A stretch of DNA of 64,000 nt from Rhizobiales bacterium 65-9 (GCA_001899525.1 MKVY01000022.1:65870-129869); one strand, 5' to 3'; shown: positions 1-10,238, numbered from the stretch's first letter. Notes: generated by a model not told the origin, from the sequence alone. Numbers and translations are program-made.

Positions 1-1
1 C

Positions 2-631
2 GGCGCGGTGGCGGAGCTGCACCTTCCCGAAACCATCCGTTCGGATTTCGCCGGCGACTCGGCCGCCTTCGCCAACAGCGCCAACAGCCAGACAGTTCTG
101 ATCGTCGCCGCGCTGATCACGATCTACATCCTGCTCGGCATTTTATACGAGAGCTTCGTTCATCCCCTCACGATTCTCTCGACGCTGCCCTCCGCCGGCC
201 TCGGCGCGCTTCTCGCGTTGAAGATCGCGGGCCTTGATCTCACCATGGTCGCGCTGATCGGCGTCATCCTGCTGATCGGCATCGTCAAGAAGAACGGCAT
301 CATGCTTGTCGATCAGGCGCTGGTTCTCCGTCGCGCCGGCGCCGGCCCGCGCGATGCGATCCTGCGCGCGGCGCATGACCGCTTCCGCCCGATCATGATG
401 ACGACGCTGGCCGCCGCGCTGGGCGCGCTGCCGCTTCTTCTCGGCGAAGGACCGGGCTCGGAGCTGCGTCGTCCGCTCGGCGTCACGATCGTCGGCGGCC
501 TGCTCGTGTCGCAACTGCTGACGCTCTACACCACGCCGGCCATCTATCTGGCGTTCGACGCGCTGAGCGCCCGCATGCGTCGTCTCGTGACGCGGCCCGC
601 GCGACGCACGGCCGCGCTTCCCGCGGAGTGA
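2..631 (+). CDS. RND efflux transporter permease subunit, C-terminal fragment (cut by window start)
   Basis: The last 209 residues of a large inner-membrane drug/proton antiporter of the AcrB/MdtB/MdtC (HAE1-RND) type. Hydrophobic segments cover the C-terminal transmembrane bundle, including the run [21 protein letters not shown]. The sequence around [20 protein letters not shown] and the ending [14 protein letters not shown] are typical of the MdtB/MdtC branch. The protein would work with a periplasmic adaptor and an outer-membrane channel, presumably encoded upstream outside the window. The C-terminal tail is Arg-rich and cytoplasmic. Substrate cannot be told from this part. The frame is open to the left edge. 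Confidence 0.88.
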   Translation, partial: GAVAELHLPETIRSDFAGDSAAFANSANSQTVLIVAALITIYILLGILYESFVHPLTILSTLPSAGLGALLALKIAGLDLTMVALIGVILLIGIVKKNGIMLVDQALVLRRAGAGPRDAILRAAHDRFRPIMMTTLAAALGALPLLLGEGPGSELRRPLGVTIVGGLLVSQLLTLYTTPAIYLAFDALSARMRRLVTRPARRTAALPAE

Positions 632-771
632 CGCCTGCGGCCTCACGCTTGCGCTCGGCCGCCGGGAAGGCCATATCTGGCGCTCCCTTCCTTCGTTGCG
701 ACAGCATGCGGCTGGACCGCCGGCGAAACGCCGCCTTCTGTCGCAACGGAACCGCTCAGCGAGACGCCGCC

Positions 772-1002
772 ATGACCACCCGCAAGAAATCCAAACCGCT
801 TGTGCGCGGCTTCATTTATTACGACGTCCTCTATGACGACGGCTCGCGCAGCTCCCGCCGCCGGGTGCCCGCCGAGATTCTCGAAAGCCTCGATGGCGAG
901 AAAGCCGTCCGCGCCGTCATCGAGGAGCAGGACAACGAGATCGCCGAGAAGTCGGGCCGGCCGCGCGGCAAGATCAGGCAGCTCGTGCGCTCGCCCGCGT
1001 GA
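772..1002 (+). CDS. Small conserved hypothetical protein, 76 aa
   Basis: A 76-residue soluble, charged protein (MTTRKKSKPLVRGFIYYDVL...). The reading frame is open further upstream to 628, but the ATG at 772 gives a protein of natural composition, and the upstream part looks like out-of-frame intergenic sequence. I recognise no domain. The pattern FIYYDVLYDDGSRSSRRRVP, followed by an acidic helix and a basic tail, looks like the small conserved proteins of Hyphomicrobiales with no assigned role. It lies between the RND pump and glutaminase and has no obvious functional link to either. Confidence 0.6.
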   Translation: MTTRKKSKPLVRGFIYYDVLYDDGSRSSRRRVPAEILESLDGEKAVRAVIEEQDNEIAEKSGRPRGKIRQLVRSPA

Positions 1003-1080
1003 CGTCTTCGAGCATTGCCGCCACTTGCCGGAGCGGCCCGCGCCGCCCAGAATCCCTCTCAGGATGAAGGAGCTGCGGGC

Positions 1081-2007
1081 GTGGACGTGCAGGCGCTGGT
1101 CGAACGGGTGCATGGCGAGCTGAAGACGCGCACGGACGAAGGCAAGGTCGCCGACTACATCCCCGAACTTGCGAAAGTCGACAAAGCCAAGCTCGGCCTC
1201 GCCATTCAGATGCTCGACGGCGCGTCCTTCGCCGCCGGCGACGCCGACGAGCCGTTTTCCGCGCAGAGCGTATCGAAGGTGTTCACGCTGACTCTCGCGC
1301 TCGGCAGGGCCGGCGAAGCGCTGTGGAGCCGCGTCGGCCGCGAACCGTCAGGATCGCCGTTCAACTCCATCGTCCAGCTTGAGCAGGAGCGCGGCGTTCC
1401 CCGCAATCCCTTCATCAACGCCGGCGCCATCGTCGTCGCGGACGTGATTCTCTCCGGCCATCAGCCGCGCGAGGCGATCGGCGACATCCTGCGCTTCGTG
1501 CGCTTCGTCGCCGATGACGACACGATCGCGATCGATCCTCTCGTCGCGCGCTCGGAGACCGAGACCGGCTTCAGGAACATCGCGCTCGCGAACTATATGC
1601 GCGCGTTCGGCAATATCCATCATCCGGTCGAGAAGGTTCTCGGCGTTTATTTTCATCACTGCGCGCTGGCGATGTCGTGCCGGCAACTCGCGCGCGCCGG
1701 CCTCTATCTCGCCGGCGGCGGCCGCAATCCGCTGACCGGAAGCGCGGTGATCTCGACCGAGCGGGCCCGCCGCATCAACGCGCTGATGCTGACCTGCGGC
1801 CACTATGACGCGTCCGGCGATTTCGCCTTTCGCGTCGGCCTGCCGGGAAAAAGCGGCGTCGGCGGCGGCATCCTCGCGATCGTTCCCGGCCGCGCCGCGA
1901 TTGCAGTATGGTCGCCGGGACTCAATGCGCGCGGCAATTCCCTCGTCGGCTCGCTCGCGCTCGAAATGATCGCGCGCGAGACCGGCTGGTCGATCTTCTC
2001 GCCGTAG
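1081..2007 (+). CDS. glsA: Glutaminase (L-glutamine to L-glutamate + ammonia)
   Basis: Cytoplasmic serine-dependent glutaminase, 308 aa, the usual size of the bacterial GlsA/GlsB family. The beta-lactamase-like SxxK motif is S63-V-S-K66. The family blocks [18 protein letters not shown]-like (RNIALANYM) and GKSGVGGGI are present. The start is the GTG at 1081, because AAGGAG lies at 1067-1072 with 8 nt spacing and the protein then begins [13 protein letters not shown] like its homologues; the frame is open to 1015 but that part is not protein-like. It lies end-to-end with hutU. Both routes yield glutamate and ammonia, so the neighbourhood is about amino-acid nitrogen. Confidence 0.93.
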   Translation: MDVQALVERVHGELKTRTDEGKVADYIPELAKVDKAKLGLAIQMLDGASFAAGDADEPFSAQSVSKVFTLTLALGRAGEALWSRVGREPSGSPFNSIVQLEQERGVPRNPFINAGAIVVADVILSGHQPREAIGDILRFVRFVADDDTIAIDPLVARSETETGFRNIALANYMRAFGNIHHPVEKVLGVYFHHCALAMSCRQLARAGLYLAGGGRNPLTGSAVISTERARRINALMLTCGHYDASGDFAFRVGLPGKSGVGGGILAIVPGRAAIAVWSPGLNARGNSLVGSLALEMIARETGWSIFSP

Positions 2008-2015
2008 AGCCGCGC

Positions 2016-3689
2016 TCAGACTCCGACGCCGAGCGCGGGCAGCTTCAATCCCTTTTCCTTCGCGCAGGCGAGCGCGATGTCGTAGCCGGCGTCGGCGTGA
2101 CGCATGACGCCCGTGCCCGGATCGTTCCACAGCACCCGCTCCAGCCGCTTCGCGGCCTCGGGCGTTCCGTCGGCGACGATGACCACGCCCGCATGCTGCG
2201 AATAGCCCATGCCGACGCCGCCGCCATGGTGCAGCGACACCCAGGTCGCGCCGCCCGCCGTATTCAGGAGCGCATTGAGCAGCGGCCAGTCGGACACCGC
2301 GTCCGAGCCGTCCTTCATCGCCTCCGTCTCGCGGTTGGGCGATGCGACGGAGCCTGAATCGAGATGGTCGCGGCCGATGACGATCGGCGCCTTCACCTCG
2401 CCTTTCGCCACCATCTCGTTGAAGGCGAGGCCCAGGCGATGACGGTCGCCGAGACCCACCCAGCAGATGCGGGCCGGCAGGCCCTGAAAGCGGATGCGCT
2501 CCTTCGCCATGTCGAGCCAGTGATGCAGATGCGCGTCGTCCGGCATCAGCTCCTTCACGCGCTGATCGGTGCGATAGATGTCTTCCGGATCGCCGGAGAG
2601 CGCGGCCCATCGAAACGGGCCGACGCCGCGACAGAACAGCGGACGGATATAGGCCGGCACGAAGCCGGGAAAATCGAACGCGTCCGCGACTCCCATATCC
2701 TTCGCCATCTGGCGGATGTTGTTGCCGTAGTCGAGCGTGGGAACGCCTATGCGGTGAAAGTCGAGCATCGCGCGCACATGGATCGCCATCGATTCCTTGG
2801 CCGCTTTCGTGACGCCGGCCGGATCGCGTTCGCGCCGTTCGGCCCACTCTTCCAGCGTCCATCCGGCGGGCAGATAGCCGTTCAGCGGATCATGCGCAGA
2901 GGTCTGGTCGGTGACGACGTCGGGGCGGATTTCGCGCCGTACGAGGTCCGGGAAAATCTCCGCCGCATTGCCGAGAACGCCCACGGAGACGGCCTTTCCC
3001 TGCGCGTGCGAACGCTTGATGATCTCCAGCGCCTCATCGACTGTCGCCGCTTTCTCATCGAGATATTTCGTGCGCAGCCTGAAATCGATGCTCGACGGCT
3101 TGCATTCGACCGCGATCATCGAGGCCCCGGCCATCGTCGCGGCGAGCGGCTGCGCGCCGCCCATGCCGCCAAGCCCGCCGGTGAGGATCCATTTGCCCTT
3201 GAGGTCGCCGTTGTAGTGCTGACGGCCGACTTCGACGAACGTCTCGTAGGTGCCCTGAACGATGCCCTGCGTGCCGATATAGATCCAGGAGCCGGCCGTC
3301 ATCTGGCCGTACATCATCAGACCGAGCTTATCGAGCTTGTTGAAATAATCCCAGTTCGCGTAGGCCGGAACGAGATTCGAGTTCGCGATCAGAACGCGCG
3401 GCGCGTCAGCGTGCGTGCGGAACACGCCGACCGGCTTGCCCGACTGCACGAGCAGCGTTTCGTCGTCATTGAGCGCGCGCAGCGCGGCGACGATGCGGTC
3501 GAAGCTTTCCCAGTCGCGCGCGGCGCGGCCGATGCCGCCATAGACGACGAGCTCCTCCGGCTTTTCCGCCACATCGGGATCGAGATTGTTCATGAGCATG
3601 CGCAGCGCGGCTTCCGTGAGCCAACTCTTCGCGCTCTTTTCGGGACCGCGCGGAGCGCGGATGACGCGGCTGTTGTCGAGGCGTGTCAT
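2016..3689 (-). CDS. hutU: Urocanate hydratase (urocanase)
   Basis: Second step of histidine degradation: urocanate to 4-imidazolone-5-propionate with tightly bound NAD+. Length 557 aa matches the family. The glycine-rich NAD-binding segment [11 protein letters not shown] lies near residue 170, and the C-terminal block [17 protein letters not shown] is the urocanase signature. It is the last gene of the leftward set hutI-hutH-hutU and lies 45 bp after hutH. Expression is probably driven from the hutI/hutF intergenic region and repressed by HutC. Confidence 0.97.
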   Translation of the reverse strand: MTRLDNSRVIRAPRGPEKSAKSWLTEAALRMLMNNLDPDVAEKPEELVVYGGIGRAARDWESFDRIVAALRALNDDETLLVQSGKPVGVFRTHADAPRVLIANSNLVPAYANWDYFNKLDKLGLMMYGQMTAGSWIYIGTQGIVQGTYETFVEVGRQHYNGDLKGKWILTGGLGGMGGAQPLAATMAGASMIAVECKPSSIDFRLRTKYLDEKAATVDEALEIIKRSHAQGKAVSVGVLGNAAEIFPDLVRREIRPDVVTDQTSAHDPLNGYLPAGWTLEEWAERRERDPAGVTKAAKESMAIHVRAMLDFHRIGVPTLDYGNNIRQMAKDMGVADAFDFPGFVPAYIRPLFCRGVGPFRWAALSGDPEDIYRTDQRVKELMPDDAHLHHWLDMAKERIRFQGLPARICWVGLGDRHRLGLAFNEMVAKGEVKAPIVIGRDHLDSGSVASPNRETEAMKDGSDAVSDWPLLNALLNTAGGATWVSLHHGGGVGMGYSQHAGVVIVADGTPEAAKRLERVLWNDPGTGVMRHADAGYDIALACAKEKGLKLPALGVGV

Positions 3690-3734
3690 GGGCGTCGCCT
3701 TATGTTGAAGGTGGGACAGGAATTTTCTGCCGGA

Positions 3735-5273
3735 TCAGTCGCGGCTCCAGAGCGCGAAAGCGTCAAGGTCCGCTGCGTCGCCCAGCGCGCCGGAAAGAAC
3801 GAGGTTGGTGAGGGCTTCGATGTCCGTCGCCATATAGCGGTCCTCCGTCAGCGGCGCGACATGCCGGCGGATCAGCGCATGCGCGCGCTCCAGCGGCTCG
3901 CTGCTGCGCAGGGGGCGATGATGTTCGATCGCCTCGGCGGCGCCGAGCAGCTCGATGGCGACGATCGACGCGGCGTTGCGCGCCATCTCGAGCAGGCGCC
4001 AGGCGCCGTGCGTCGCCATCGACACATGATCCTCCTGATTGGCGGACGTCGGAATCGAATCGACCGATGCAGGCGCAGCCCTCTGCTTGTTCTCCGACGC
4101 GAGCGCCGCCGCGGTGACCTGCGCGATCATCAGTCCCGAATGAAGGCCGGGCTGGCGCGCGAGAAAAGCCGGCAGCCCGCTCATCACCGGATCGACCAGA
4201 AGCGCGATGCGCCGCTCGGAGAGATTGCCGATCTCGCATATCGCCATGGCCAGCATGTCGGCGGCGAAGGCGACGGGCTCGGCGTGAAAATTGCCGCCGG
4301 AGACGATCTCGTTGTCGCCGATCACCAGCGGATTGTCGGTCACGGCGTTCGCCTCGCGCGCGAGCGTCGAGGCCGCATGCTTGATGACGTCATGCGCGGC
4401 CCCCATCACCTGCGGCTGGCAGCGCAGCGAATAGGGATCCTGCACTTTCGCATCGCCGATGCGATGGCTCTCGCGAATCGCGCTGCCCGCGATCAGGCGG
4501 CGCAGCGTCGCAGCGACCATGATCTGCCCCGGCTGTCCGCGCAGCGCCTGGATGCGCGCGTCGAACGGCGTGTCGGAGCCTTTCAGCGCATCGACGGACA
4601 ACGCGCCGGCGACGAGCGCGGCGTCGAACACGCGCGCGCAATCGACCAGCGCCGCGATGGCGATCGCGGTCGAGACCTGCGTGCCGTTGATCAGCGCCAG
4701 CCCTTCCTTCGGACCGAGCGCCATGGCCTCCATGTCGCAGCGGCTGAGCGCGAGATCCGCCGGAGCGATGTCGCCGTTGAGGCGGATATGGCCGACGCCC
4801 ATCAGCGCCGCGGTCATGTGCGCGAGCGGAGCGAGATCGCCCGAGGCGCCGACCGATCCCTTGGCGGGGATGAGCGGCAGCGCGTTTTTCGCGAGCGCGT
4901 CGAGCAGCGCGCGAACCACGCTGGCCCGAACGCCCGAGGCGCCGCGCGCCAGCGACGCCGCTTTCATCGCCAGCAGCAGCCGCACGATCGCGTCGGGCAG
5001 CGCCGGCCCGACGCCAGCCGCATGCGAGAGAATGAGATTGCGCTGCAGCGCAGCCAGATCGTCAGTCGCGATGCTGATGCTCGCGAGCTTCCCGAATCCC
5101 GTGTTCACGCCGTAGGTCGGCGCGCCGCCCGCGACCACGCGCTCGACGATGGCCGCGCCGCGTTCGATACCGGCCCAGGCGTCGTCATTGAGCGCGACGG
5201 ACGGCGCGCTCATCGCCTCGCGCCATTGCGTCAGCGCGACCTCGCCCGGAACAAGACGCAGCGGCTCGCTCAT
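3735..5273 (-). CDS. hutH: Histidine ammonia-lyase (histidase)
   Basis: First step of histidine catabolism: L-histidine to trans-urocanate + ammonia. The 512 aa length and the Ala-Ser-Gly triad at residues 143-145 (in [12 protein letters not shown]), which forms the MIO electrophile, identify it. The Tyr of the YGVNTGFG block is at residue 54. Its start codon overlaps the hutI stop by 4 bp, so it is translationally coupled to hutI. All catalytic blocks appear intact. Confidence 0.97.
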   Translation of the reverse strand: MSEPLRLVPGEVALTQWREAMSAPSVALNDDAWAGIERGAAIVERVVAGGAPTYGVNTGFGKLASISIATDDLAALQRNLILSHAAGVGPALPDAIVRLLLAMKAASLARGASGVRASVVRALLDALAKNALPLIPAKGSVGASGDLAPLAHMTAALMGVGHIRLNGDIAPADLALSRCDMEAMALGPKEGLALINGTQVSTAIAIAALVDCARVFDAALVAGALSVDALKGSDTPFDARIQALRGQPGQIMVAATLRRLIAGSAIRESHRIGDAKVQDPYSLRCQPQVMGAAHDVIKHAASTLAREANAVTDNPLVIGDNEIVSGGNFHAEPVAFAADMLAMAICEIGNLSERRIALLVDPVMSGLPAFLARQPGLHSGLMIAQVTAAALASENKQRAAPASVDSIPTSANQEDHVSMATHGAWRLLEMARNAASIVAIELLGAAEAIEHHRPLRSSEPLERAHALIRRHVAPLTEDRYMATDIEALTNLVLSGALGDAADLDAFALWSRD

Positions 5274-6478
5274 TGACCTCTCCAGACGCGTGAGAAAAGC
5301 GGATTGGCGCCGATGCGATAGCTCAGCTCGGCGGGACGCTCGACGTCCCAGATCGCGAGATCGCAGCTTTTTCCGGCCTCAATCGTTCCAACCCTGTGCG
5401 CGAGTCCTAGCGCGCGGGCGGCATGGCGCGTCACGCCGGCGAGCGTTTCCTCGGGCGTGAGTCTGAACAGCGTGCAGCCCATATTCATCGCAAGAAGGAT
5501 AGACGTCATCGGCGACGTGCCGGGATTGCAGTCCGTCGCGATCGCGATCGGAACGCCGCGCGCGCGCAGGAGATCGACCGGCGGCGCTTTCGCCTCGCGC
5601 AGGAAATAATACGCGCCGGGAAGCAGCGTCGCGACGACGCCGGCTTTCGCCATCGCGGCCGCGCCGTCCGCGTCGAGATATTCGAGATGATCGGCGGACA
5701 GCGCGCCATAGGATGCGGCCAGCGCCGCGCCGCCGAGATTCGAAAGCTGCTCCGCATGGATCTTGACCGGCAAATTCTTCAGGCGAGCGGCTTTGAACAA
5801 ACGCTCCGTCTGGGCGGGCGAGAACGCGATCGTTTCGCAGAACACGTCGACCGCGTCGGCCAGCTTCTGTTCAGCGATCGCGTCGAGCATCGGTCCGGCG
5901 ACGAGATCGAGATAGTCGTCGCTGCGGTCCTTGTAGTCCGGCGGGATCGCATGCGCGCCAAGAAAGCTCGTCGCGACGCGCACGGGACGCTCGCGGCAGA
6001 TACGGCACGCGACGCGCAACTGCTTCGCCTCGCTGTCGGTTTCGAGGCCGTATCCCGACTTGATCTCGATCGTGGTGACGCCTTCGGCGATCAGGTCGGC
6101 GAGGCGCCGGTCCGCGCTGGCGAAGAGCGCATCCTCGCTCGCGGCGCGCGTGGCGCGCACAGTTGAGAGAATGCCGCCTCCGGCCCGCGCGATCTCCTCA
6201 TAGGACGCGCCGCCGAGCCGCAGTTCGAATTCATGCGCGCGGTCGCCGCCATGGACGAGATGGGTGTGGCAATCGATCAGGCCGGGCGTGATCCAGCGCC
6301 CCTCGCAGTCGATGGTCTCGGCCGCCGAGAAAGAGGGCGCCTCGCGGCGCGGTCCCGCCCACAGGATGCGCCCCCCCTGCTCGGCCACGAGCCCGTCCTC
6401 GATCGCGCCGTAGGGCGTCTGCCCCGGCGCCATCGTCGCCAGCCGCGCATGGGTCCAGATTTTTCCGCAGGCAGGCAT
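5270..6478 (-). CDS. hutI: Imidazolonepropionase
   Basis: Third hut step: hydrolysis of 4-imidazolone-5-propionate to N-formimidoyl-L-glutamate. It is an amidohydrolase-fold metalloenzyme; the metal-binding HTHLVHGG motif lies near residue 75, and a later Asp in ATDCNPGTS closes the metal site. I start at 6478 ([13 protein letters not shown]) because GGGAG lies a few bases upstream and homologues begin this way, giving 402 aa. The in-frame ATG at 6508 lacks a ribosome site. It is the first gene of the leftward hut operon. Confidence 0.95.
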   Translation of the reverse strand: MPACGKIWTHARLATMAPGQTPYGAIEDGLVAEQGGRILWAGPRREAPSFSAAETIDCEGRWITPGLIDCHTHLVHGGDRAHEFELRLGGASYEEIARAGGGILSTVRATRAASEDALFASADRRLADLIAEGVTTIEIKSGYGLETDSEAKQLRVACRICRERPVRVATSFLGAHAIPPDYKDRSDDYLDLVAGPMLDAIAEQKLADAVDVFCETIAFSPAQTERLFKAARLKNLPVKIHAEQLSNLGGAALAASYGALSADHLEYLDADGAAAMAKAGVVATLLPGAYYFLREAKAPPVDLLRARGVPIAIATDCNPGTSPMTSILLAMNMGCTLFRLTPEETLAGVTRHAARALGLAHRVGTIEAGKSCDLAIWDVERPAELSYRIGANPLFSRVWRGQ

Positions 6479-6517
6479 GACGGCTCCCGCTTCCCTCGGC
6501 CTCTCCATATGCTATCT

Positions 6518-6553
6518 ATTTGCCTATGCAAATAGGAATTTGCCTATGCAAAT
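6518..6553. promoter_or_regulatory. Tandem HutC-type operators between hutI and hutF
   Basis: Two exact copies of the 16 bp near-palindrome ATTTGCCTATGCAAAT, at 6518-6533 and 6538-6553, exactly 20 bp apart start to start. The arms ATTTGC and GCAAAT are perfect inverted repeats. The core TTGCCTATGCAA resembles the TTGTCTATACAA-like sites known for HutC/GntR repressors. The pair lies 40-75 bp upstream of hutI and ends 12 bp before the hutF ATG, so one repressor could control both directions. HutC is encoded two genes away. Confidence 0.8.
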
Positions 6554-6565
6554 GAGAAAAGCGCC

Positions 6566-7924
6566 ATGACGCAGACGCTTCATTTCGCCGAAGCGCTGAC
6601 GCCCGAGGGCTTTCAGCGCGATCTCTTCGTCCGCGTCGAGGACGGCGTGATCGCGGAGGTTGGCGCGGGTCGGCCTCAGGCCGGCGCGGAGCGGATCGCC
6701 GGCCTCACCCTGCCAGGCATGCCGAACCTGCACAGCCACGCCTTCCAGCGCGGCATGGCGGGCCTCGGCGAGCGGCGCGGCGCGGGCGACGATTCCTTCT
6801 GGACCTGGCGCGAGGTGATGTATCGCTTCCTCGACCGGCTCACGCCTGAGGATGTGCAGGCGATCGCCGCGCAGGCCTATGCCGAGATGCTCGAAGGCGG
6901 CTTCACCGCCGTTGCGGAGTTTCATTATCTCCATCACGACGTCGACGGCCGGCCTTATGGCGATCTCGCGGCGATGGCGCGCGCCATCGCCGAGGCGGCG
7001 AAGGAAACCGGCGTCGGCCTCACGCTTCTGCCGGTTCTTTATCGGCAGGGCGGCTTCGGGCCGCAGCCGCCGACGCAGGGACAGCGTCGCTTCATCTGCG
7101 ACCGCGACCGCTTCGCGAGGCTGGTGGAAGAATCCGCGCGCGCCATCGCCGATGTTCCCGACGCGACATGGGGCGTGGCGCCCCATTCCCTGCGCGCCGT
7201 GACGCCGGAGGACCTCGCCTTCGCCGAAGATCTCGCCGCCGGACGGCCGATCCATATCCATGTCGCCGAGCAGGAGAAGGAAGTCGCCGACAGCCTTGCG
7301 CATAACGGGCTGCGGCCCGTGGAGGCGCTGTTTGAATCGGCGTCCGTCAACGCCCGCTGGTGCCTGATCCACGCCACGCATCTCACTCATGCGGAGCGCG
7401 ACAGGATCGCCGCGAGCGGCGCGGTCGCGGGCTTATGCCCTGTGACGGAAGCGAATCTCGGCGACGGGATTTTCGACGGCGCGCATTTTCGCGAGCGTGG
7501 CGGGTTCTTCGGCGTCGGCAGCGATTCGAACGTCGAGATCGGCGTCGCGCAGGAATTGCGCATGCTGGAATATTCGCAGCGTCTGCGCGACCGGCGCCGC
7601 GGACGCATGGCGGATGCGGGCGCTTCCGTCGGCCGCGCGCTTTATGACAATGCGCTCGCCGGCGGCGCGCGGGCCTGCGGCCGGAGCATCGGCGCCATCG
7701 CCGTCGGCCGCCGCGCCGACTTCGTGACGCTCGATGCGAATCACCTCGCGCTCGTCGCGCGATCCGGCGACGCCGTGATCGACAGCGCGCTCTTCGCGTC
7801 GTCCGCGCTGCCCGTTTCCGAGGTCCGCGTCGGCGGCCGCTGCGTGGTGAAGAATGGCCGCCATATTGCGAAAGAAACCGTCGCGAAGCGCTTCGCGGCG
7901 GTGATGCGCGCCTTGCTGGACTGA
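6566..7924 (+). CDS. hutF: Formimidoylglutamate deiminase
   Basis: Deaminates N-formimidoyl-L-glutamate to N-formyl-L-glutamate + ammonia, the branch of the hut pathway that does not release formamide directly. It is an amidohydrolase-fold enzyme of 452 aa; the metal motif NLHSHAFQRGMAG lies near residue 55, HIHVAEQEKEV in the middle and GVGSDSNVEI near the C-terminal metal Asp. It is transcribed divergently from hutI over the tandem operators and is followed after 8 bp by hutC. The next enzyme, HutG, is not in this window. Confidence 0.95.
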   Translation: MTQTLHFAEALTPEGFQRDLFVRVEDGVIAEVGAGRPQAGAERIAGLTLPGMPNLHSHAFQRGMAGLGERRGAGDDSFWTWREVMYRFLDRLTPEDVQAIAAQAYAEMLEGGFTAVAEFHYLHHDVDGRPYGDLAAMARAIAEAAKETGVGLTLLPVLYRQGGFGPQPPTQGQRRFICDRDRFARLVEESARAIADVPDATWGVAPHSLRAVTPEDLAFAEDLAAGRPIHIHVAEQEKEVADSLAHNGLRPVEALFESASVNARWCLIHATHLTHAERDRIAASGAVAGLCPVTEANLGDGIFDGAHFRERGGFFGVGSDSNVEIGVAQELRMLEYSQRLRDRRRGRMADAGASVGRALYDNALAGGARACGRSIGAIAVGRRADFVTLDANHLALVARSGDAVIDSALFASSALPVSEVRVGGRCVVKNGRHIAKETVAKRFAAVMRALLD

Positions 7925-7932
7925 GCGCGCCG

Positions 7933-8697
7933 ATGTCCGAAACGCCTCTCTCCGACATTCGCCTCGACGGCCACGGCCCGGTCTATGACCAGATCCGCCG
8001 CGCGCTGGCGGATCTCATCGCCAGCGGCGCCTGGCCGCCGGGCACGCTTGTTCCGCCGGAGCGCGCGCTGATGGGCGCGCTCGACGCCTCGCGCATGACC
8101 GTGCATCGCGCGCTGTCGGCGCTCGCGGAGGCCGGCCTTATTCAAAGGCGGCGGCGTTCCGGCAGCGTTGTCGCGACGCCGACGACGACGCATGCGGCGC
8201 TGGAGCTTCTGTCGATTCCCGAAGAGGTGCGGCGCAGCGGACGCAGCTACCGCTTCACGATCCTGCGCAGGAAGGCGGGCGCGGCCGGCGTCGATCTGGC
8301 GCGTCAGTTCTCCATCAGTCCGCGTGAGAAGGTGCTGCATATCGAAACGCTGCATTTCTCCGACGACCGGCCGCATGTGCTGGAAGACCGCGTGATCCAT
8401 CTCGCCAGCGCGCCGGACGCCGAACAGGAGCCGTTCGCCCGTCACCCGCCCGGCGACTGGCTGATCGAGACCAGCATCTGGTCGGACGCCGAGCATGTCA
8501 TCGGCGCGAGCGAGGCTGACGAGGAGGAAGCGCGCCTGCTCGGTATCGCGCCGGGCGCGGCTTGCCTTATCGTGGAGAGAAAAACCTGGACGCGCGGCGC
8601 TCCGATCACCGCCGTGCGTTTCGCGTATCCGGGCGCGCAGCAGAAACTGATCGGCCGCTTCACGCCGCCCGCGACGAATTTCGGCAAGCGAAGCTGA
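7933..8697 (+). CDS. hutC: Histidine-utilisation repressor, GntR/HutC family
   Basis: A 254-residue transcription factor. An N-terminal winged helix-turn-helix of GntR type covers about residues 13-80 (PPERALMGALDASRMTVHRALSAL is the recognition region), followed by a UTRA effector domain to about residue 245. HutC proteins bind urocanate and leave the operator when it accumulates. Downstream of hutF in the same direction, it is probably autoregulated through the tandem operators at 6518-6553. The start at 7933 gives the usual family N-terminus. Confidence 0.92.
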   Translation: MSETPLSDIRLDGHGPVYDQIRRALADLIASGAWPPGTLVPPERALMGALDASRMTVHRALSALAEAGLIQRRRRSGSVVATPTTTHAALELLSIPEEVRRSGRSYRFTILRRKAGAAGVDLARQFSISPREKVLHIETLHFSDDRPHVLEDRVIHLASAPDAEQEPFARHPPGDWLIETSIWSDAEHVIGASEADEEEARLLGIAPGAACLIVERKTWTRGAPITAVRFAYPGAQQKLIGRFTPPATNFGKRS

Positions 8698-8701
8698 GGC
8701 G

Positions 8702-8807
8702 TTAGAGCATTTTCGAGCGAAGTGGGCACCGGTTCGCGTGAAGAAAATGCGACAAAATAAACAGCTGGAGCAATTCCGTGATTTGGAGAATTGCGGAATC
8801 GCTCTAA
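8702..8807. repeat. REP-like palindromic element, family A copy 1
   Basis: A 106 bp element bounded by the inverted repeat TTAGAGC / GCTCTAA. It contains two hairpins: GCATTTTC paired with GAAAATGC, and a second built on CAATTCCG / CGGAATC. A related copy lies at 58878-58977. The right end overlaps the stop codon of the RraA-like gene. No coding capacity is evident. Similar two-hairpin elements are scattered in many Hyphomicrobiales genomes. Confidence 0.8.
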
Positions 8808-9520
8808 TTTTTCTTCGACGCCTCGTAGCGCGCCTTCGTCTCGGCGTTCATGGGATAGAGGCCGGGAAGCTGCGCGCCGCGATCGACCTCGGTCATGATC
8901 CAGGCTTCCATCCGCTCCTGCTCCGGCGCCTGTTTCACGACCTCGTCGACGAGCGCCTGCGGAATCAGCACCGCCCCGTCGTCATCGACGATCACCACAT
9001 CGTCCGGAAACACGGCGACGCCGCCGCACGCGATCGGCTGCTGCCACGCGACGAAGGTGAGGCCGGCGACGGACGGCGGCGCGGCGAAGCCGTCGCACCA
9101 GAGCGGCAGGCCCGTGCCGAGCACGCCGGCCGCGTCGCGCAGCGCGCCGTCGGTGACGAGGCCGGCGACGCCGCGCTTTTTCATGCGCGCGCAGAGAATA
9201 TCGCCGAAGATGCCGGCGTCGGTCACGCCCATCGCATCGGCGACGCAGATGCAGCCTGCCGGCATCGCCTCGATCGCGGCGCGGGTCGAGATCGGCGACG
9301 ACCAGGATTCGGGCGTCGCCAGATCCTCGCGCGCCGGCACGAATCGCAGCGTGAAGGCGCGGCCGACCAGCCGCGGCTGTCCCGGCCTCGCCGGCTTCGT
9401 GCCGCGCATCCAGACATTGCGCAGCCCTTTCTTCAACAGGATCGTCGTGACCGTCGCGGTCGTGATCTGGGAGAGGGTTGCGATGACGGCGGGGTCGAGA
9501 GGCTGGGATGCGAAAGTCAT
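8804..9520 (-). CDS. RraA-like family protein (dimethylmenaquinone methyltransferase/RraA fold)
   Basis: A 238-residue protein of the RraA / HMG-CHA aldolase superfamily. The block GVAGLVTDGALRDAAGV around residue 130 contains the G-x-x-G-x-x-R-D-type motif of the fold, and ADAMGVTDAGIFGDIL precedes it. Members include RNase E inhibitors and divalent-metal-dependent 4-hydroxy-4-methyl-2-oxoglutarate aldolases. With this length, and in alphaproteobacteria, an aldolase/decarboxylase on a keto acid is likelier than RNase control, but the substrate is unknown. It faces hutC tail-to-tail; it is not the missing HutG. Its stop codon lies inside the family A repeat. Confidence 0.8.
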   Translation of the reverse strand: MTFASQPLDPAVIATLSQITTATVTTILLKKGLRNVWMRGTKPARPGQPRLVGRAFTLRFVPAREDLATPESWSSPISTRAAIEAMPAGCICVADAMGVTDAGIFGDILCARMKKRGVAGLVTDGALRDAAGVLGTGLPLWCDGFAAPPSVAGLTFVAWQQPIACGGVAVFPDDVVIVDDDGAVLIPQALVDEVVKQAPEQERMEAWIMTEVDRGAQLPGLYPMNAETKARYEASKKN

Positions 9521-9580
9521 TGCGGCGGTTCGTGGCTGAGGCCTGAACGGTATCCGCAGCGGCGGTTCCGATAAAGCCCG

Positions 9581-10237
9581 CTACCGCTTGAGCGCCGCCT
9601 TCACCACCGCCACCGCCTCGGGGCTCGCCCATTCCGCCGGCCCGGCGAGGTTGGCGATCTCGCAGCCGTTCCGGTCGATGAGGATCGTCGTCGGCATGCC
9701 GAACGCCTTGCCGGCGATTTTGAGATCGGAGAACACCTTGGCCGAGGCGTCCGCGTAGCGGACGAGCCGCGCCACGCCGATATCGTTCAGGAACTTCGCC
9801 GGACGGTCCTCGCCGCGCTGATCAATATTGATCGAGACGACCTCGAAATCCGGCCCGCCCAGTTCGGCCTGCAATTTGTCGAGCGCCGGCATCTCCTTCC
9901 GGCATGGCGCGCACCATGTCGCCCACAGGTTGAGCAGCACGGTCCTGCCGCGGAAGTTCGCCAGCGTCAGCGGCGCTCCGTCCGGCGACTGGAAGGACAG
10001 GTCCGGCAGCGGTCCCGGATCGCGGCGCGCCACCAGCGCCGCCACCTCGCCCCGGATCAGGGGCGCGATCCGCGCCGCCGTCTCGCGGCTGGCCGCGCAG
10101 GCGCCCGCGTTGCCGCCCGCGCCGGTCCCGTATAGGAGCGCAGCCGCGACGCCGGCTGCGGCGACGACGCCGAAAGCGCCTGCGACGAGCGGCCAGCGCG
10201 ACCGGCGGACGGATGAGGCTGAGGGGTTGGGTTCCAT
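9581..10237 (-). CDS. Membrane-anchored thioredoxin-like protein, TlpA/ResA type
   Basis: About 218 aa. One N-terminal hydrophobic segment (about residues 13-38) anchors it in the inner membrane with a periplasmic thioredoxin fold. The redox motif is W-C-A-P-C in [17 protein letters not shown], and the cis-Pro loop is GMPTT. TlpA-type proteins reduce periplasmic disulfides, for example in cytochrome c or cytochrome oxidase assembly. I start at the ATG at 10237 (MEPNPSASS); a second ATG at 10240 is adjacent, and the frame also has an upstream TTG. It is divergent from argH with overlapping starts. Confidence 0.88.
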   Translation of the reverse strand: MEPNPSASSVRRSRWPLVAGAFGVVAAAGVAAALLYGTGAGGNAGACAASRETAARIAPLIRGEVAALVARRDPGPLPDLSFQSPDGAPLTLANFRGRTVLLNLWATWCAPCRKEMPALDKLQAELGGPDFEVVSINIDQRGEDRPAKFLNDIGVARLVRYADASAKVFSDLKIAGKAFGMPTTILIDRNGCEIANLAGPAEWASPEAVAVVKAALKR

Positions 10238-10238
10238 C

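Noticed and set aside
2364-5276. Open frame of 970 aa on the plus strand
   Set aside because: It is antisense to hutU and hutH, whose proteins have complete family motifs. Its composition (Arg, His, Ala, Asp rich) is typical of antisense frames in GC-rich DNA.
8804-9520. RraA-like gene as a possible HutG substitute in the hut cluster
   Set aside because: Its motifs belong to the RraA aldolase fold, not to an amidohydrolase that could cleave N-formylglutamate; it is also on the opposite strand and separated by a repeat.
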